A stretch of DNA of 64,000 bases. Source: Capsulimonas corticalis. GTDB lineage: Bacteria > Armatimonadota > Armatimonadia > Armatimonadales > Capsulimonadaceae. Below the pieces are notes generated by a model. It did not search any database. It saw nothing but the letters and a program-made list of their open reading frames with translations, and was not told the origin of the DNA. The position numbers and the translations under genes were made by a program. Every line of letters starts with the position of its first letter. Position 1 is the first letter of the stretch. The stretch spans positions 4,030,001-4,094,000 of the forward strand of contig NZ_AP025739.1 of the NCBI RefSeq assembly GCF_003574315.2, written 5' to 3'. Shown piece by piece: positions 8,035 to 18,931 of the stretch.

Positions 8035-9636
8035 GTGAACGATATACCGTGGCTGTCAATTGTTATTTTCCTGCCTCTCGTGTTCGCCGTCGTCGCGCTG
8101 ACGATGAAGAACAATCCGAGCGGCGCCCGTATGGTGGCCTTCGTCGGCACGATCGTGACGCTGGTCGTCTCCGTGCTGATCTACGCCAACTTTAACTCCG
8201 CCCAGACTTACGCCGCCGGCGCTCCGCACTTCCAGTTGCTGGAGAAGCATTCGTGGATCGCCCTGAGCAAGGGATCGGTCAACTACCTGCTGGGTGTGGA
8301 CGGCGTGTCCCTGCTGATGGTGCTGATGACGACGGGAATCTTTCCCTTTATCGTCGGCGTCTCCAAGGACATCAATGAGCGGCACAATCAGTACTACTTC
8401 TGGGTGCTGCTGATGGAGACCGCCGTTCTGGGCGTCTTCCTCTCGCTGAACCTGGTTCTGTTCTACATCTTCTGGGAAGCGATGCTGATCCCGGCGTACT
8501 TCATCATCGGCATCTGGGGTGGTCCGAAGCGCATCTACGCCACGGTGAAGTTCTTCCTCTACACCATGGTCGGCTCGATGCTGATGCTGGTGTCGATCCT
8601 GGGAGTGTACTTCCTGACCGGCGCGACCAGCTTCGATCTGCCGGATCTCCAGGCGGCTCTGCCGGCCGTTCTTGGCGGCCATCTGACCACCGAGATGCTG
8701 CTCTTCGGCGGCTTCTTCCTGGCGTTTGGAATTAAGGCGCCGATCTGGCCCTTCCATACCTGGGTGCCCGACGCATACGCCGAAGCGCCGACCGGAGGCT
8801 CGATCATCCTGGTCGCGCTGAAGATGGGGCTTTACGGCTTCATTCGCTTCTGCATTCCGATGTTCCCGAACGCGGTGCATGCGCTGGCCCCGGCGATCAT
8901 CGTCCTGGCCGTCATCGGCGTCGTGTACGCCGCGCTAGTCGCGTCGATGCAGACCGACCTGAAGCGCCTGATCGCTTACTCCAGCGTCTCGCACATCGGC
9001 GTGATTTTGCTGGCGATCTTCTCGATGACCGGCATCGGTATCGCGGGCGCCGTCATCCAGATGGTGAGCCACACGATCACGACCGGCGCTTTGTTCATCC
9101 TGGGCGGCGCGCTTTACTCGCGTCGGCAGTCGTACGCTATCGCGGACTACGGCGGCCTGATGAAGGTGATGCCGGGCTTTACCGTGCTGTTCCTGATCGC
9201 CACGCTCTCGTCGGTCGCGCTTCCGCTCACCAGCGGTTTCGCCGGCGAGATCCTGATGCTGGCCGGCTCGTTCCAGACCTACCCGTGGGCGACGGCTGTC
9301 GCCACCACATCGGCGATCTGGAGTGTCGTTTACATGCTCTGGATGTTCCAGCGCGTGATGTACGGTCCGCTCGACAAGCCTGAGAACCAATCGCTGCCGG
9401 ATACGACGCCGGGCGAGAAGCTCGCCTTGTGGCCGCTGGTGGCGCTGATCTTCATCATCGGCGTCTTCCCGACCCCGATCCTGAACAAACTGAACTCTTC
9501 GGTCAGCGACATTTTGTCGAGCGCCGGCGGCGCGCAGACGGCCGCCGCGACGCCGATTCCGGTCGCGGCGCCTGTGAATGCGCTCAGCAAGATGCCTGCG
9601 GTGGCGTCCGCCGCACTGACACATCTGAAAGACTAA
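8035..9636 (+). CDS. nuoM: NADH-quinone oxidoreductase subunit M
   Basis: Second large antiporter-like proton-pumping subunit of complex I. About 533 residues with some 14 membrane segments. Family motifs are FYIFWEAMLIPAYFIIG near residue 142 and the channel helix PFHTWVPDAYAEAPTGGSI near residue 239. I chose GTG at 8035 because CAGGAG at 8021-8026 is correctly spaced for it; the in-frame TTG at 8029 is too close to that site. The Ala/Pro-rich C-terminal tail of about 40 residues is lineage-specific. nuoN starts 6 bp after the stop. Confidence 0.95.
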   Translation: MNDIPWLSIVIFLPLVFAVVALTMKNNPSGARMVAFVGTIVTLVVSVLIYANFNSAQTYAAGAPHFQLLEKHSWIALSKGSVNYLLGVDGVSLLMVLMTTGIFPFIVGVSKDINERHNQYYFWVLLMETAVLGVFLSLNLVLFYIFWEAMLIPAYFIIGIWGGPKRIYATVKFFLYTMVGSMLMLVSILGVYFLTGATSFDLPDLQAALPAVLGGHLTTEMLLFGGFFLAFGIKAPIWPFHTWVPDAYAEAPTGGSIILVALKMGLYGFIRFCIPMFPNAVHALAPAIIVLAVIGVVYAALVASMQTDLKRLIAYSSVSHIGVILLAIFSMTGIGIAGAVIQMVSHTITTGALFILGGALYSRRQSYAIADYGGLMKVMPGFTVLFLIATLSSVALPLTSGFAGEILMLAGSFQTYPWATAVATTSAIWSVVYMLWMFQRVMYGPLDKPENQSLPDTTPGEKLALWPLVALIFIIGVFPTPILNKLNSSVSDILSSAGGAQTAAATPIPVAAPVNALSKMPAVASAALTHLKD

Positions 9637-9642
9637 TCGCTC

Positions 9643-11166
9643 ATGATTTCGATACCTTCGAACGACTTTTTCGCCGTCTCGCCGCTGCTGATCGTCATCC
9701 TCACCGCGATGATTGTCTTGATGGTGGACTTGGCGCTGCCCCGTGACCGTAAAGGACTTCTGGTCGGCATTTCGCTGATTGGCCTTGTGGCGGCGGTGTT
9801 CGCCAGCGCGGCGCTCTGGGGACGCGGGCTGAACGCATTTGCCGGCTCTGTCGCCGCCGATAACTTCGCGATCCTCTTCCAGTTCATTCTGCTGATCGTG
9901 GCCGGCCTGTCGGTTCTGCTCTCCGAGCGGTATATCCAGCTCAAGGGCATCAACTACGGCGAATACTACGCGCTGATGCTGTTCTCGACATCGGGCGCTA
10001 TGCTGATGGCGACCAGCCGCGAACTGATCACCATCTTCGTCGGCCTGGAAGTCCTGTCGATCGCGCTGTACATTCTCGCCGGTTTCGCCCGCACCGAAGC
10101 GCGCTCCGAAGAGTCGGCCATGAAGTACTTCCTTCTGGGCGCATTTTCCTCGGGCTTCTTCCTGTACGGCATCGCGCTGCTTTACGGCGGCACGGGCACT
10201 ACGCGCCTCGATCTGATGGCGCAGGTCCCGGGCGGTCTCCAATCGGTCTACTCGATTGCGGGAATGGCGCTGCTGCTGGTTGGCCTCGGCTTTAAGGCCG
10301 CGATCGTGCCGTTCCACTCCTGGACCCCCGATGTGTACGAAGGCGCGCCGACTTCGGTTACGGCCTTCATGTCCGCTGGAGCCAAGGCGGGCGCCTTCGC
10401 GGCATTGATCCGTGTCGCCATCGCCTTCCTGCCGGTTTCGCATTACTTCCATGATGTGCTCTGGGCGCTGGCGATCCTGACGATGATCGTCGGCAACATC
10501 ATCGCCGTGCAGCAGACGAATATCAAGCGCATGCTGGCCTACTCCAGCATCGCGCACGCTGGTTACATCCTGGTGGGATTGATCGCGCAGAACGAAGTCG
10601 GCCGCGCAGGCATCATCTTCTACGTGCTGTCCTACACGTTTATGAACCTCGGCGCGTTCGGGATCTTGATCCTGCTGGCGCGTCGCGGCGATGAGCTGAC
10701 GCAGATCCAGGATCTGGAAGGTCTGTCGGAGCGCCAGCCGGCCGCCGCCGCGCTGATGGCGATCTTCATGCTGTCGCTCGCAGGCATTCCGCCGACCGCT
10801 GGTTTCATCGGCAAGTTCTTCCTGTTCTCCGGCGCCATTCAGGCGCATGAGTACTGGCTGGCTTCCATCGGCCTTCTGGCAAGTGTCGTCGGCGTCTTCT
10901 ACTACCTGTGGATTATCGTCCGCATGTACTTCAAGCCCGCTCGTCGCGAGTTCCCGACGGGCATTTGGAACAACTCGCCCGGTGCGTCGATCGCGGTCGG
11001 CTTCTGCGCGCTCCTTTCGATCCTTCTAGGCCTCGTCCCGTCCACTTTCTACAATCCGTCGCTTTCCGGCGCCCAGTCGCTGATCGCGCCGGTGGCTCCA
11101 ATCGCCGCGCCGGCGATTCCGGTGGCGAAGGCCGAGGGACCGCAGGTGTCCGCGAACGTTCGGTAG
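9643..11166 (+). CDS. nuoN: NADH-quinone oxidoreductase subunit N
   Basis: Third antiporter-like subunit of complex I and last gene of the operon. 507 residues with about 14 membrane segments. Conserved markers are TSRELITIFVGLEVLSIALY near residue 125, the helix VPFHSWTPDVYEGAPTSVTAF near residue 222, and LSLAGIPPTAGFIGKFFLF near residue 376. The C-terminus has an Ala/Pro-rich tail. A strong intrinsic terminator follows 30 bp after the stop. Confidence 0.96.
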   Translation: MISIPSNDFFAVSPLLIVILTAMIVLMVDLALPRDRKGLLVGISLIGLVAAVFASAALWGRGLNAFAGSVAADNFAILFQFILLIVAGLSVLLSERYIQLKGINYGEYYALMLFSTSGAMLMATSRELITIFVGLEVLSIALYILAGFARTEARSEESAMKYFLLGAFSSGFFLYGIALLYGGTGTTRLDLMAQVPGGLQSVYSIAGMALLLVGLGFKAAIVPFHSWTPDVYEGAPTSVTAFMSAGAKAGAFAALIRVAIAFLPVSHYFHDVLWALAILTMIVGNIIAVQQTNIKRMLAYSSIAHAGYILVGLIAQNEVGRAGIIFYVLSYTFMNLGAFGILILLARRGDELTQIQDLEGLSERQPAAAALMAIFMLSLAGIPPTAGFIGKFFLFSGAIQAHEYWLASIGLLASVVGVFYYLWIIVRMYFKPARREFPTGIWNNSPGASIAVGFCALLSILLGLVPSTFYNPSLSGAQSLIAPVAPIAAPAIPVAKAEGPQVSANVR

Positions 11167-11196
11167 ATTGACGTTCGAGTTCCTTTGAGATCGAAA

Positions 11197-11232
11197 CAGC
11201 CGCCCAGCGATTGCCGGGCGGCTGTTTTTTGG
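11197..11232 (+). terminator. Rho-independent terminator of the nuo operon
   Basis: A 9-bp GC-rich stem (CAGCCGCCC at 11197-11205 paired with GGGCGGCTG at 11216-11224) is followed directly by six T residues. It lies 30 bp after nuoN and just before the long inverted repeat at 11236. Confidence 0.9.
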
Positions 11233-11235
11233 TCA

Positions 11236-11479
11236 AGTCCCTATTCCCCCGGCGCTTTATCGCGCTTCCCCCTCTTTCCCAACAAGCTGCTGCGCAGGGG
11301 AAAAGGGGAGCCACTCATTTTAGCCATTCACTCGTCACATAAACGTGAGGATCATGATTACGAAAGCAAAGCATTCATCAAACATACTTGTCGAGCGAGC
11401 AAGGATCACAATGATGAGCGCCCCTTTTACCTCTGGGCAAAAGGGGGAAGCGCGATAAAGCGCCGGGGGAATAGGGACT
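11236..11479. repeat. Long inverted repeat between nuoN and the MutS-like gene
   Basis: Bases 11236-11272 are an exact 37-nt reverse complement of 11443-11479. The pairing continues imperfectly inward (11296-11318 against 11411-11434). The outer arm contains CCCTATTCCCCCGGCGCTTTA, identical to one half of the palindrome at 25311-25346. The roughly 90-bp centre (about 11319-11410) is less GC-rich and has no ORF. The element fills almost all of the 318-bp gap between convergent genes; nothing else is visible there except the nuo terminator. Confidence 0.9.
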
Positions 11480-11484
11480 ATCCC

Positions 11485-13293
11485 TCACACCTCCAGCCCC
11501 ACCGCCCGCATCAACTCCAGCGCGTTGCTCTTCTCCACAACCCCAGGCCGTAGCTGATAATCAAAGCTCATCTTCCCGTCGATGATCTGGTCTTCCAGAT
11601 GCACGTTCGCCGCCGCGAGCGCAGAGTCGGCGGCGATGCGCGCGAGGGCGAGGTCGTGTGTGGTCGCCATGCCGAGGGAGCCGCGCGCGCTGAGGGCGCG
11701 CAGGACGGCTTCGGCGCCGATGAGGCGGTCGTGGGAGTTGGTGCCGTGCATGATCTCGTCGAGGAGATAGAGCAGGGGATGCTTGTTGTCTTTAGAGAGC
11801 GTGACGATTTCCTGGAGACGCTGGATCTCGGCGTAGAAGCGCGAGACGCCGTCTTCCAGGGAATCCTGAGTGCGGATTGAGGCGCCGATCTGCATTGGGC
11901 TGATACGCAGTGAGGTGGCGCGCACGGGCGCGCCGCAGAGGGCGAGAACGGCGTTGGCGCCGACGGCGCGCATGAGGGTGCTTTTGCCGGACATGTTGGA
12001 GCCGCTGAGGATTAAGAGGCGTTGTGTCTCGTCGCTCAGCGACAGGTCGTTGCGGACCGCGACGCCAGCGAGGAGAAGCGGGTGGGAGAGGCCGGTCGCG
12101 CGATATGCGGTCTGCGCGGTTTCGATTTCGGGATAGATGTCATCGGGATTCTCGTACGCATAACCCGAAAGGGAGAGCAGCGCTTCGAATTCACCCACGA
12201 TTTGCAGCCATGCGATCAGATTTTCGCCGTTTGCTTGGCGCCAGGCTTCGATGGCGAGACCAAAATGGTGCGTCCACATCAGGACGGCGGCGATGAGTGC
12301 GAAGAATGGATTACTGGTGACGGAAAGATAGCTCATCAAATCGTGCAGATGGTCGACCTGCGCCGCCGGACCGCGCCCGCTCGTTCGGACACGCGCCTGC
12401 ATCGATTGAAGCATCGGCGACTGGAAACTCTGACGATCGACATAGCTGAGCACCGCTGACAGAGTCTTGAGATTGCGGGCCGGTCGGTCCACCGCCTTGA
12501 TCACCGCGCGGACGGAGCTGAGCGTCGGCATGCTAAATGCGATCTCAACACCGACGACGATGAGCAGCGGAACCAGCGAGCCGCCGGCCAGGAAGTAGAT
12601 TCCCGTCACGATCGCGGCGAGTGTGAGCGCGGCGGCGATGGCGCGCAGGCGTGTGAGATTGGGAAGCGGCGCGGATGTCGCCCAGGCGGCAAGCTGATCC
12701 AGCGGCGCCTTAAGATCCGTCTCGGCAAGCAGCGCCAGCTCCTCGCGCAGATCGGCGTTCGCCGTCAGCTCCCGGACAGCTTCCTGGCGCATCCGGATCG
12801 CCTCGGGGGCGGCGGACGCGCTGAGCCAGCGCGCGAGCGTCTCTTCGCCCATCTTCGTACGCACGGCGCAGATGCGCTCGAAGAGGGAGTTTCGGCCATA
12901 GACATCCAGATCGATTGCGTACGGATGGCGCGGATCGAGGAAGCGCGCGCCATCGTTGCCCTTTCCGGCCCAGCGTCCTTGCAGGCGGTCCAGGGCTTTC
13001 TGATAGTGACTGACGGCGCGATTGGCTCGCTCCAGATTACGCCCGACGCGTTCATGGACAATCCACAGCGCGACGAAGACGGCGGCGAACGGCGCCGGCA
13101 GCCATGCCGGCGCGGAATGGGTGAACAAGGCCGGCCAGCAGGCGGCGAGGCCGGCGGCGAACGAGAGGAAGCGCCACAAGGCGAGACGGTTGTCCTGGCG
13201 GGATAACTGCTGAGCCTGGGCTTGAAATCGGTCAAAGCGAGATTGATACTCGGATTGCGGAGAATGGACGGTCGGACGGGATTCTGTTATCAT
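11485..13293 (-). CDS. Membrane-anchored MutS-like ATPase
   Basis: A 602-residue protein with a C-terminal MutS ATPase domain: Walker A GSNMSGKSTLMRAVG near residues 431-445, Walker B LLYLLDEIMHGTNSHDR near 505-520 and TTHD near 544. It lacks the N-terminal mismatch-binding domains of MutS. Instead there are two hydrophobic pairs, about residues 43-83 and 216-250, which look like membrane helices, with MutS core/lever-like helices between. Such MutS-related membrane proteins are known by sequence, but their function is unclear. The start has GAAGG about 10 nt upstream. It is divergent from ilvE and convergent with nuoN. Confidence 0.85.
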   Translation of the reverse strand: MITESRPTVHSPQSEYQSRFDRFQAQAQQLSRQDNRLALWRFLSFAAGLAACWPALFTHSAPAWLPAPFAAVFVALWIVHERVGRNLERANRAVSHYQKALDRLQGRWAGKGNDGARFLDPRHPYAIDLDVYGRNSLFERICAVRTKMGEETLARWLSASAAPEAIRMRQEAVRELTANADLREELALLAETDLKAPLDQLAAWATSAPLPNLTRLRAIAAALTLAAIVTGIYFLAGGSLVPLLIVVGVEIAFSMPTLSSVRAVIKAVDRPARNLKTLSAVLSYVDRQSFQSPMLQSMQARVRTSGRGPAAQVDHLHDLMSYLSVTSNPFFALIAAVLMWTHHFGLAIEAWRQANGENLIAWLQIVGEFEALLSLSGYAYENPDDIYPEIETAQTAYRATGLSHPLLLAGVAVRNDLSLSDETQRLLILSGSNMSGKSTLMRAVGANAVLALCGAPVRATSLRISPMQIGASIRTQDSLEDGVSRFYAEIQRLQEIVTLSKDNKHPLLYLLDEIMHGTNSHDRLIGAEAVLRALSARGSLGMATTHDLALARIAADSALAAANVHLEDQIIDGKMSFDYQLRPGVVEKSNALELMRAVGLEV

Positions 13294-13365
13294 GGGTTTG
13301 CCCTTCCATTACGCCGTCGCCTGGCGCGACTCCTGCCGTGGAGCGGCGCGCCGTCTCGGCCGGAC

Positions 13366-13394
13366 TTGAACAATACACGCCGCCATGCTATACT
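13366..13394 (+). promoter_or_regulatory. Sigma70-type promoter of ilvE
   Basis: TTGAAC at 13366-13371 and TATACT at 13389-13394 are separated by 17 bp. Transcription would start near 13401, about 20 nt before the ilvE ATG, leaving room for the GGAGG ribosome-binding site at 13411-13415. Confidence 0.8.
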
Positions 13395-13422
13395 AAACTA
13401 TCATTTGTGAGGAGGGCCGGGG

Positions 13423-14307
13423 ATGGCCGAGCCGCAATTTGCGTGTATTAATGGCGAGTTAATTCCGAAGGAGCAGGCGTTTGTGCCGCTCTACGATCAC
13501 GGAATGCTTTACGGAGACGGTCTTTTTGAAGGCATCCGTGTTTACAATAATCGTGTCTTCAAGCTGGATGAGCATGTCGCGCGGCTTTACTATTCGGCGA
13601 AGGCGCTGAATATCGAGCTCAAGGTCGATCAAGCGACGCTGCGCAAAAGCATCGTCGAAACGGTCAAGGCCAACGGGCACCGGAACGGCTACATTCGCGT
13701 CACCGTTACGCGCGGCGTCGGGCTGGGCCTCGATCCAAAACACATGAAGAGCGGCGCCAATGTCTACATTTCGTGCGAGCAGCTTGCCCTGTATCCGCAG
13801 GAGATGTACGAGAACGGCCTGATTGTCGTGACCGTATCGACGCGCCTGCCTTCGCCCGACGTGATCGACCCGCGCGTCAAGTGTACGGGCAAGTATATCA
13901 ACAACATCATGGCGAAGGCCGAAGCCAACCGCTACGGCGCCGGCGAAGGTCTGATGCTGACGCGCGAAGGCTATGTCGGCGAAGCGACCGGCGACAATAT
14001 CTTCCTGATCAAGAACGGCGCGATCACCACTCCGCCGGCGTCGATCGGCATTTTGCAGGGCATCACCCGCGATACCGTCATCGAGCTGGCGAAGGCCGTC
14101 GGTCTCGCCGTGTCCGAGCCGATCATCACGCAGTACGACGTCTATAACGCCGATGAGGTCTTCCTGACCGGAACGGCCGCCGAAGTCATTCCGGCGGTGG
14201 AGTTCGACGGGCGCAAAATCGGCGACGGCAAGCCTGGTCCGATCACGCGTCAATTGATCGCGGCTTACCGGGAGCACACGCAGACCACGGGGACGCCGGT
14301 CGAGTGA
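13423..14307 (+). CDS. ilvE: Branched-chain amino acid aminotransferase
   Basis: PLP-dependent fold-type IV aminotransferase catalysing the last step of Val/Leu/Ile synthesis (and the first of their breakdown), using glutamate as amino donor. 294 residues, standard length. The N-terminus has the family pattern GELIPKEQAFVPLYDHGMLY. The predicted PLP lysine is Lys153 in RVKCTGKYINN, and the cofactor-ring glutamate lies in GYVGEATGDNIFL. The C-terminal FLTGTAAEVIPAVEFDGR is conserved. The start has a strong GGAGG 8 nt upstream. mcsA follows 45 bp later, so both may share the ilvE promoter. D-amino-acid or aminodeoxychorismate activities exist in this fold but fit less well. Confidence 0.93.
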   Translation: MAEPQFACINGELIPKEQAFVPLYDHGMLYGDGLFEGIRVYNNRVFKLDEHVARLYYSAKALNIELKVDQATLRKSIVETVKANGHRNGYIRVTVTRGVGLGLDPKHMKSGANVYISCEQLALYPQEMYENGLIVVTVSTRLPSPDVIDPRVKCTGKYINNIMAKAEANRYGAGEGLMLTREGYVGEATGDNIFLIKNGAITTPPASIGILQGITRDTVIELAKAVGLAVSEPIITQYDVYNADEVFLTGTAAEVIPAVEFDGRKIGDGKPGPITRQLIAAYREHTQTTGTPVE

Positions 14308-14352
14308 GCCTTTTCGCCGCTCCGCCGTGTCTGATTGTTTGAGAGAGCATCC

Positions 14353-14553
14353 ATGGAAGCGAAGACGGGGAGCGGCGATATCGGCGCGGGGCAGGCATCG
14401 ACGGATATTTGTCCGAAGTGCGGCCTGACGCGGGCCGATCTCTATCAGAACGGTCACATGGGCTGCGCCTTCTGCTACGAGATCTTTGAAAGCGAAGTTC
14501 TGCATGCGCTTTCACGGATCCATGGCGCCGTGGAGCACATTGGAAAAGCGTAG
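14353..14553 (+). CDS. mcsA: Minimal McsA-like zinc-finger protein
   Basis: A 66-residue protein with CPKCG and, 18 residues on, CAFCY, followed by LSRIHGAVEHIGKA. This matches the second zinc-finger segment of McsA, the adaptor that activates the protein-arginine kinase McsB. Firmicute McsA is about 180 residues with several CxxC pairs and a UVR domain; here only one pair of CxxC motifs remains. Its position directly before mcsB and clpC supports the call. The ATG at 14353 has GAGAG 6 nt upstream; a TTG at 14335 would add six residues. The 3' end overlaps the mcsB start. Confidence 0.8.
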   Translation: MEAKTGSGDIGAGQASTDICPKCGLTRADLYQNGHMGCAFCYEIFESEVLHALSRIHGAVEHIGKA

Positions 14554-15616
14554 CGAGGCGAGCGGCGCGAGCCTGCCGATATGGACGAGCGAAGCGGGGT
14601 GGGCGGCCGATGTCGTCCTCTCGACCCGCGCGCGTTTGGCGCGCAACTTGGGCGGTTATCCGTTTCCGGGCAAAGCCGATGCGGGGACGCTGAGCCGCGT
14701 CGGGCAGGCGGTCATCGCCGCGAACAACCGGCGCACCAAAGGCGAAATCGCCCTGCGCGTGGTGGAGATCGACCGGCTGAACGCGGTCCAGCGGGCGGCG
14801 CTGATCGACCGCCATCTGATCAGCGTCCAGCACGCGACGGCGGGGCCGTCGCGCTGGGCTCTTGTCGACGATAAGCACACCACCAGCGTGATGGTCAACG
14901 AAGAAGACCATCTGCGCATCCAGGCCATTCTGCCTGGCTTGCAGCTGAGCGGCGCGTGGCGGATCGCCGACGAACTCGACGATCGTTTGGCCGAGGATCT
15001 GGAGTACGCCCGCCATAACTGCTATGGGTTCCTGACCTCGTCCCTGGCGAACTGCGGCACGGGGCTGCGGCTCTCGGTCATGGCGCATCTGCCGGGCCTG
15101 ACGCTTGCGCGCAAGCTGGACGATGCGTTATCGGCGGCGCGCACGCTTGGCGTCACGGTGCGCGGAAGCTACGGCGAAGATGTCGCGATGGCGGGCGATG
15201 TCTACCAGCTCTCAAACGCCGTCAGTCTGGGAATGACCGAGCGGCAGATCCTCGCGCGGCTTTCGGCGGTCACCACGTTCATCGTGGCGGACGAACAGGC
15301 GGCTCGGGAACTGCTGTGGCGGAACGAGCGTTCGATGATTATCTCGAAAGTCACGGAGGCGCTGGCGAAACTCGGCGAAGCCAGCCGGCTTTCCGCCACG
15401 GACGCAATGTCCATCCTATCGATGCTGCGGCTCGGCGACGAGCTGGGGATGGAGACGGGCGGATCCAGGGCGGCGTTTCGCGAACTTTTGGTGTCGATGC
15501 GCATCGGAACGGAATTTGTTTCCGGAATAAATGCGCAAAATACTTTCTACGAAGAGAACCGCCGGCCCGCTTTGATCCGTAATGTAATCAGAGCGCAGCG
15601 CCGCGCAGCCCGATAA
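14522..15616 (+). CDS. mcsB: Protein-arginine kinase McsB-like
   Basis: Member of the phosphagen kinase family; McsB phosphorylates arginines on damaged proteins, marking them for ClpC-ClpP. 364 residues, normal length. Family motifs are DVVLSTRARLARN near residue 30, VNEEDHLRIQ near 125 and GTGLRLSVMAHLPGL from residue 179. The canonical active-site cysteine of this family (TCPxNxGTG) aligns here with Ser174, while a cysteine occurs at Cys178 directly before GTG. The C-terminal RDxxRA phosphoarginine motif reads ENRRPA (345-350). The start is uncertain: ATG 14522 is preferred, TTG 14540 is possible. It overlaps mcsA by 32 bp. Confidence 0.88.
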   Translation: MAPWSTLEKRSEASGASLPIWTSEAGWAADVVLSTRARLARNLGGYPFPGKADAGTLSRVGQAVIAANNRRTKGEIALRVVEIDRLNAVQRAALIDRHLISVQHATAGPSRWALVDDKHTTSVMVNEEDHLRIQAILPGLQLSGAWRIADELDDRLAEDLEYARHNCYGFLTSSLANCGTGLRLSVMAHLPGLTLARKLDDALSAARTLGVTVRGSYGEDVAMAGDVYQLSNAVSLGMTERQILARLSAVTTFIVADEQAARELLWRNERSMIISKVTEALAKLGEASRLSATDAMSILSMLRLGDELGMETGGSRAAFRELLVSMRIGTEFVSGINAQNTFYEENRRPALIRNVIRAQRRAAR

Positions 15617-15671
15617 AAAGGTTTTGTGAGTAGGTTTCGCCGAATTGTGGGAAATAAACTGGTAACAACAC

Positions 15672-15739
15672 CGGCAAAATGCGGAACAATGAAGAAACCT
15701 CAAGTTTCGGGTACGGATTGGGCGATCGGCAAAATACGG
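15672..15739 (+). repeat. Direct repeat upstream of clpC
   Basis: CGGCAAAATGCGG at 15672-15684 recurs as CGGCAAAATACGG at 15727-15739, 55 bp apart, in the 136-bp gap before clpC. Both copies are followed by A/G-rich sequence. It could be an operator pair or a partial duplication of the leader; it does not match the CtsR heptamer. Confidence 0.45.
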
Positions 15740-15752
15740 GAGAAGAAATAAA

Positions 15753-18281
<2,529 letters not shown>

Positions 18282-18286
18282 AAATC

Positions 18287-18324
18287 AAAATCCCCCTCGG
18301 AGCTGCGCTCCGAGGGGGATTTTT
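18287..18324. terminator. Bidirectional terminator between clpC and tRNA-Ser
   Basis: A 16-bp stem (18287-18302 paired with 18308-18323) with a 5-nt loop is flanked by A-rich sequence on the left and TTTTT on the right. It can terminate clpC on the plus strand and the tRNA transcript on the minus strand. Confidence 0.9.
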
Positions 18325-18339
18325 CGTTGACGGGCCATA

Positions 18340-18429
<90 letters not shown>

Positions 18430-18466
18430 ATCTTGATGGAACTTTAGGGCCGCGTCAACGCCTTTT

Positions 18467-18496
18467 ATTATACGCATTTTCCCTTTATCATGTCAA
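18467..18496 (-). promoter_or_regulatory. Consensus promoter of tRNA-Ser
   Basis: On the minus strand a perfect TTGACA (18496-18491) and a perfect TATAAT (18472-18467) are 18 bp apart, about 38 bp before the tRNA 5' end. It is the closest match to consensus in the window. Confidence 0.88.
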
Positions 18497-18628
18497 CTGG
18501 ACATAACAGACATAAAGATGGAACAACAAACGGGTTTATACCGTCTGCTTGGTGGGAATAAGATATCAATGCTCGGGCTTCGCGGATGTGGAAACGCATA
18601 ATATCTCGCCCAGGAAGATGACGATCCT

Positions 18629-18919
18629 ATGGAACAAGGAAGCTATCTATTGATCGAGCCAGGGATGGCGGTGCACGGCTCGGATGGTTCTCACCTCGGC
18701 TCCGTTGAGGAGCTCGTGGCGGATACCATTGCCGACATCTTTCGCGGCATTGTGGTGCAGCACGGATTGCTGATCCACAAGCATGGATTTATCAGTGCGG
18801 AAAACCTCGTCAGCGTGGTCGGCAACGACATTACGACCAGCATCACCAAGGAACAGTTTGACCAACTGCCGGCGGAGCCGGCGACGGTCACTGCTTCTTC
18901 AGATAATCTCAGATCATAA
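18629..18919 (+). CDS. Small PRC-barrel-like protein (DUF2171 type)
   Basis: A 96-residue soluble protein. The N-terminal half (IEPGMAVHGSDGSHLGSVEEL) has the beta-strand pattern of PRC-barrel/DUF2171 proteins, which often bind RNA, quinones or stress-related partners. The middle part ends in a short segment (KHGFISAENLVSVVGNDIT) typical of that fold. Its function is unknown. AGGAAG lies about 16 nt before the start. A small secreted-protein gene follows 12 bp later, so they are likely cotranscribed. Confidence 0.7.
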   Translation: MEQGSYLLIEPGMAVHGSDGSHLGSVEELVADTIADIFRGIVVQHGLLIHKHGFISAENLVSVVGNDITTSITKEQFDQLPAEPATVTASSDNLRS

Positions 18920-18931
18920 AGGAAATAAACC

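Noticed and set aside
8935-10848. Long antisense ORF (637 aa) opposite nuoM and nuoN
   Set aside because: A shadow of conserved membrane genes; no start signal or domain.
11485-13293. Canonical DNA mismatch-repair MutS
   Set aside because: It lacks the N-terminal mismatch-recognition domain and has predicted membrane helices.
15617-15752. CtsR operator upstream of clpC
   Set aside because: I looked for tandem GGTCAAA-type heptamers in the gap and found none.
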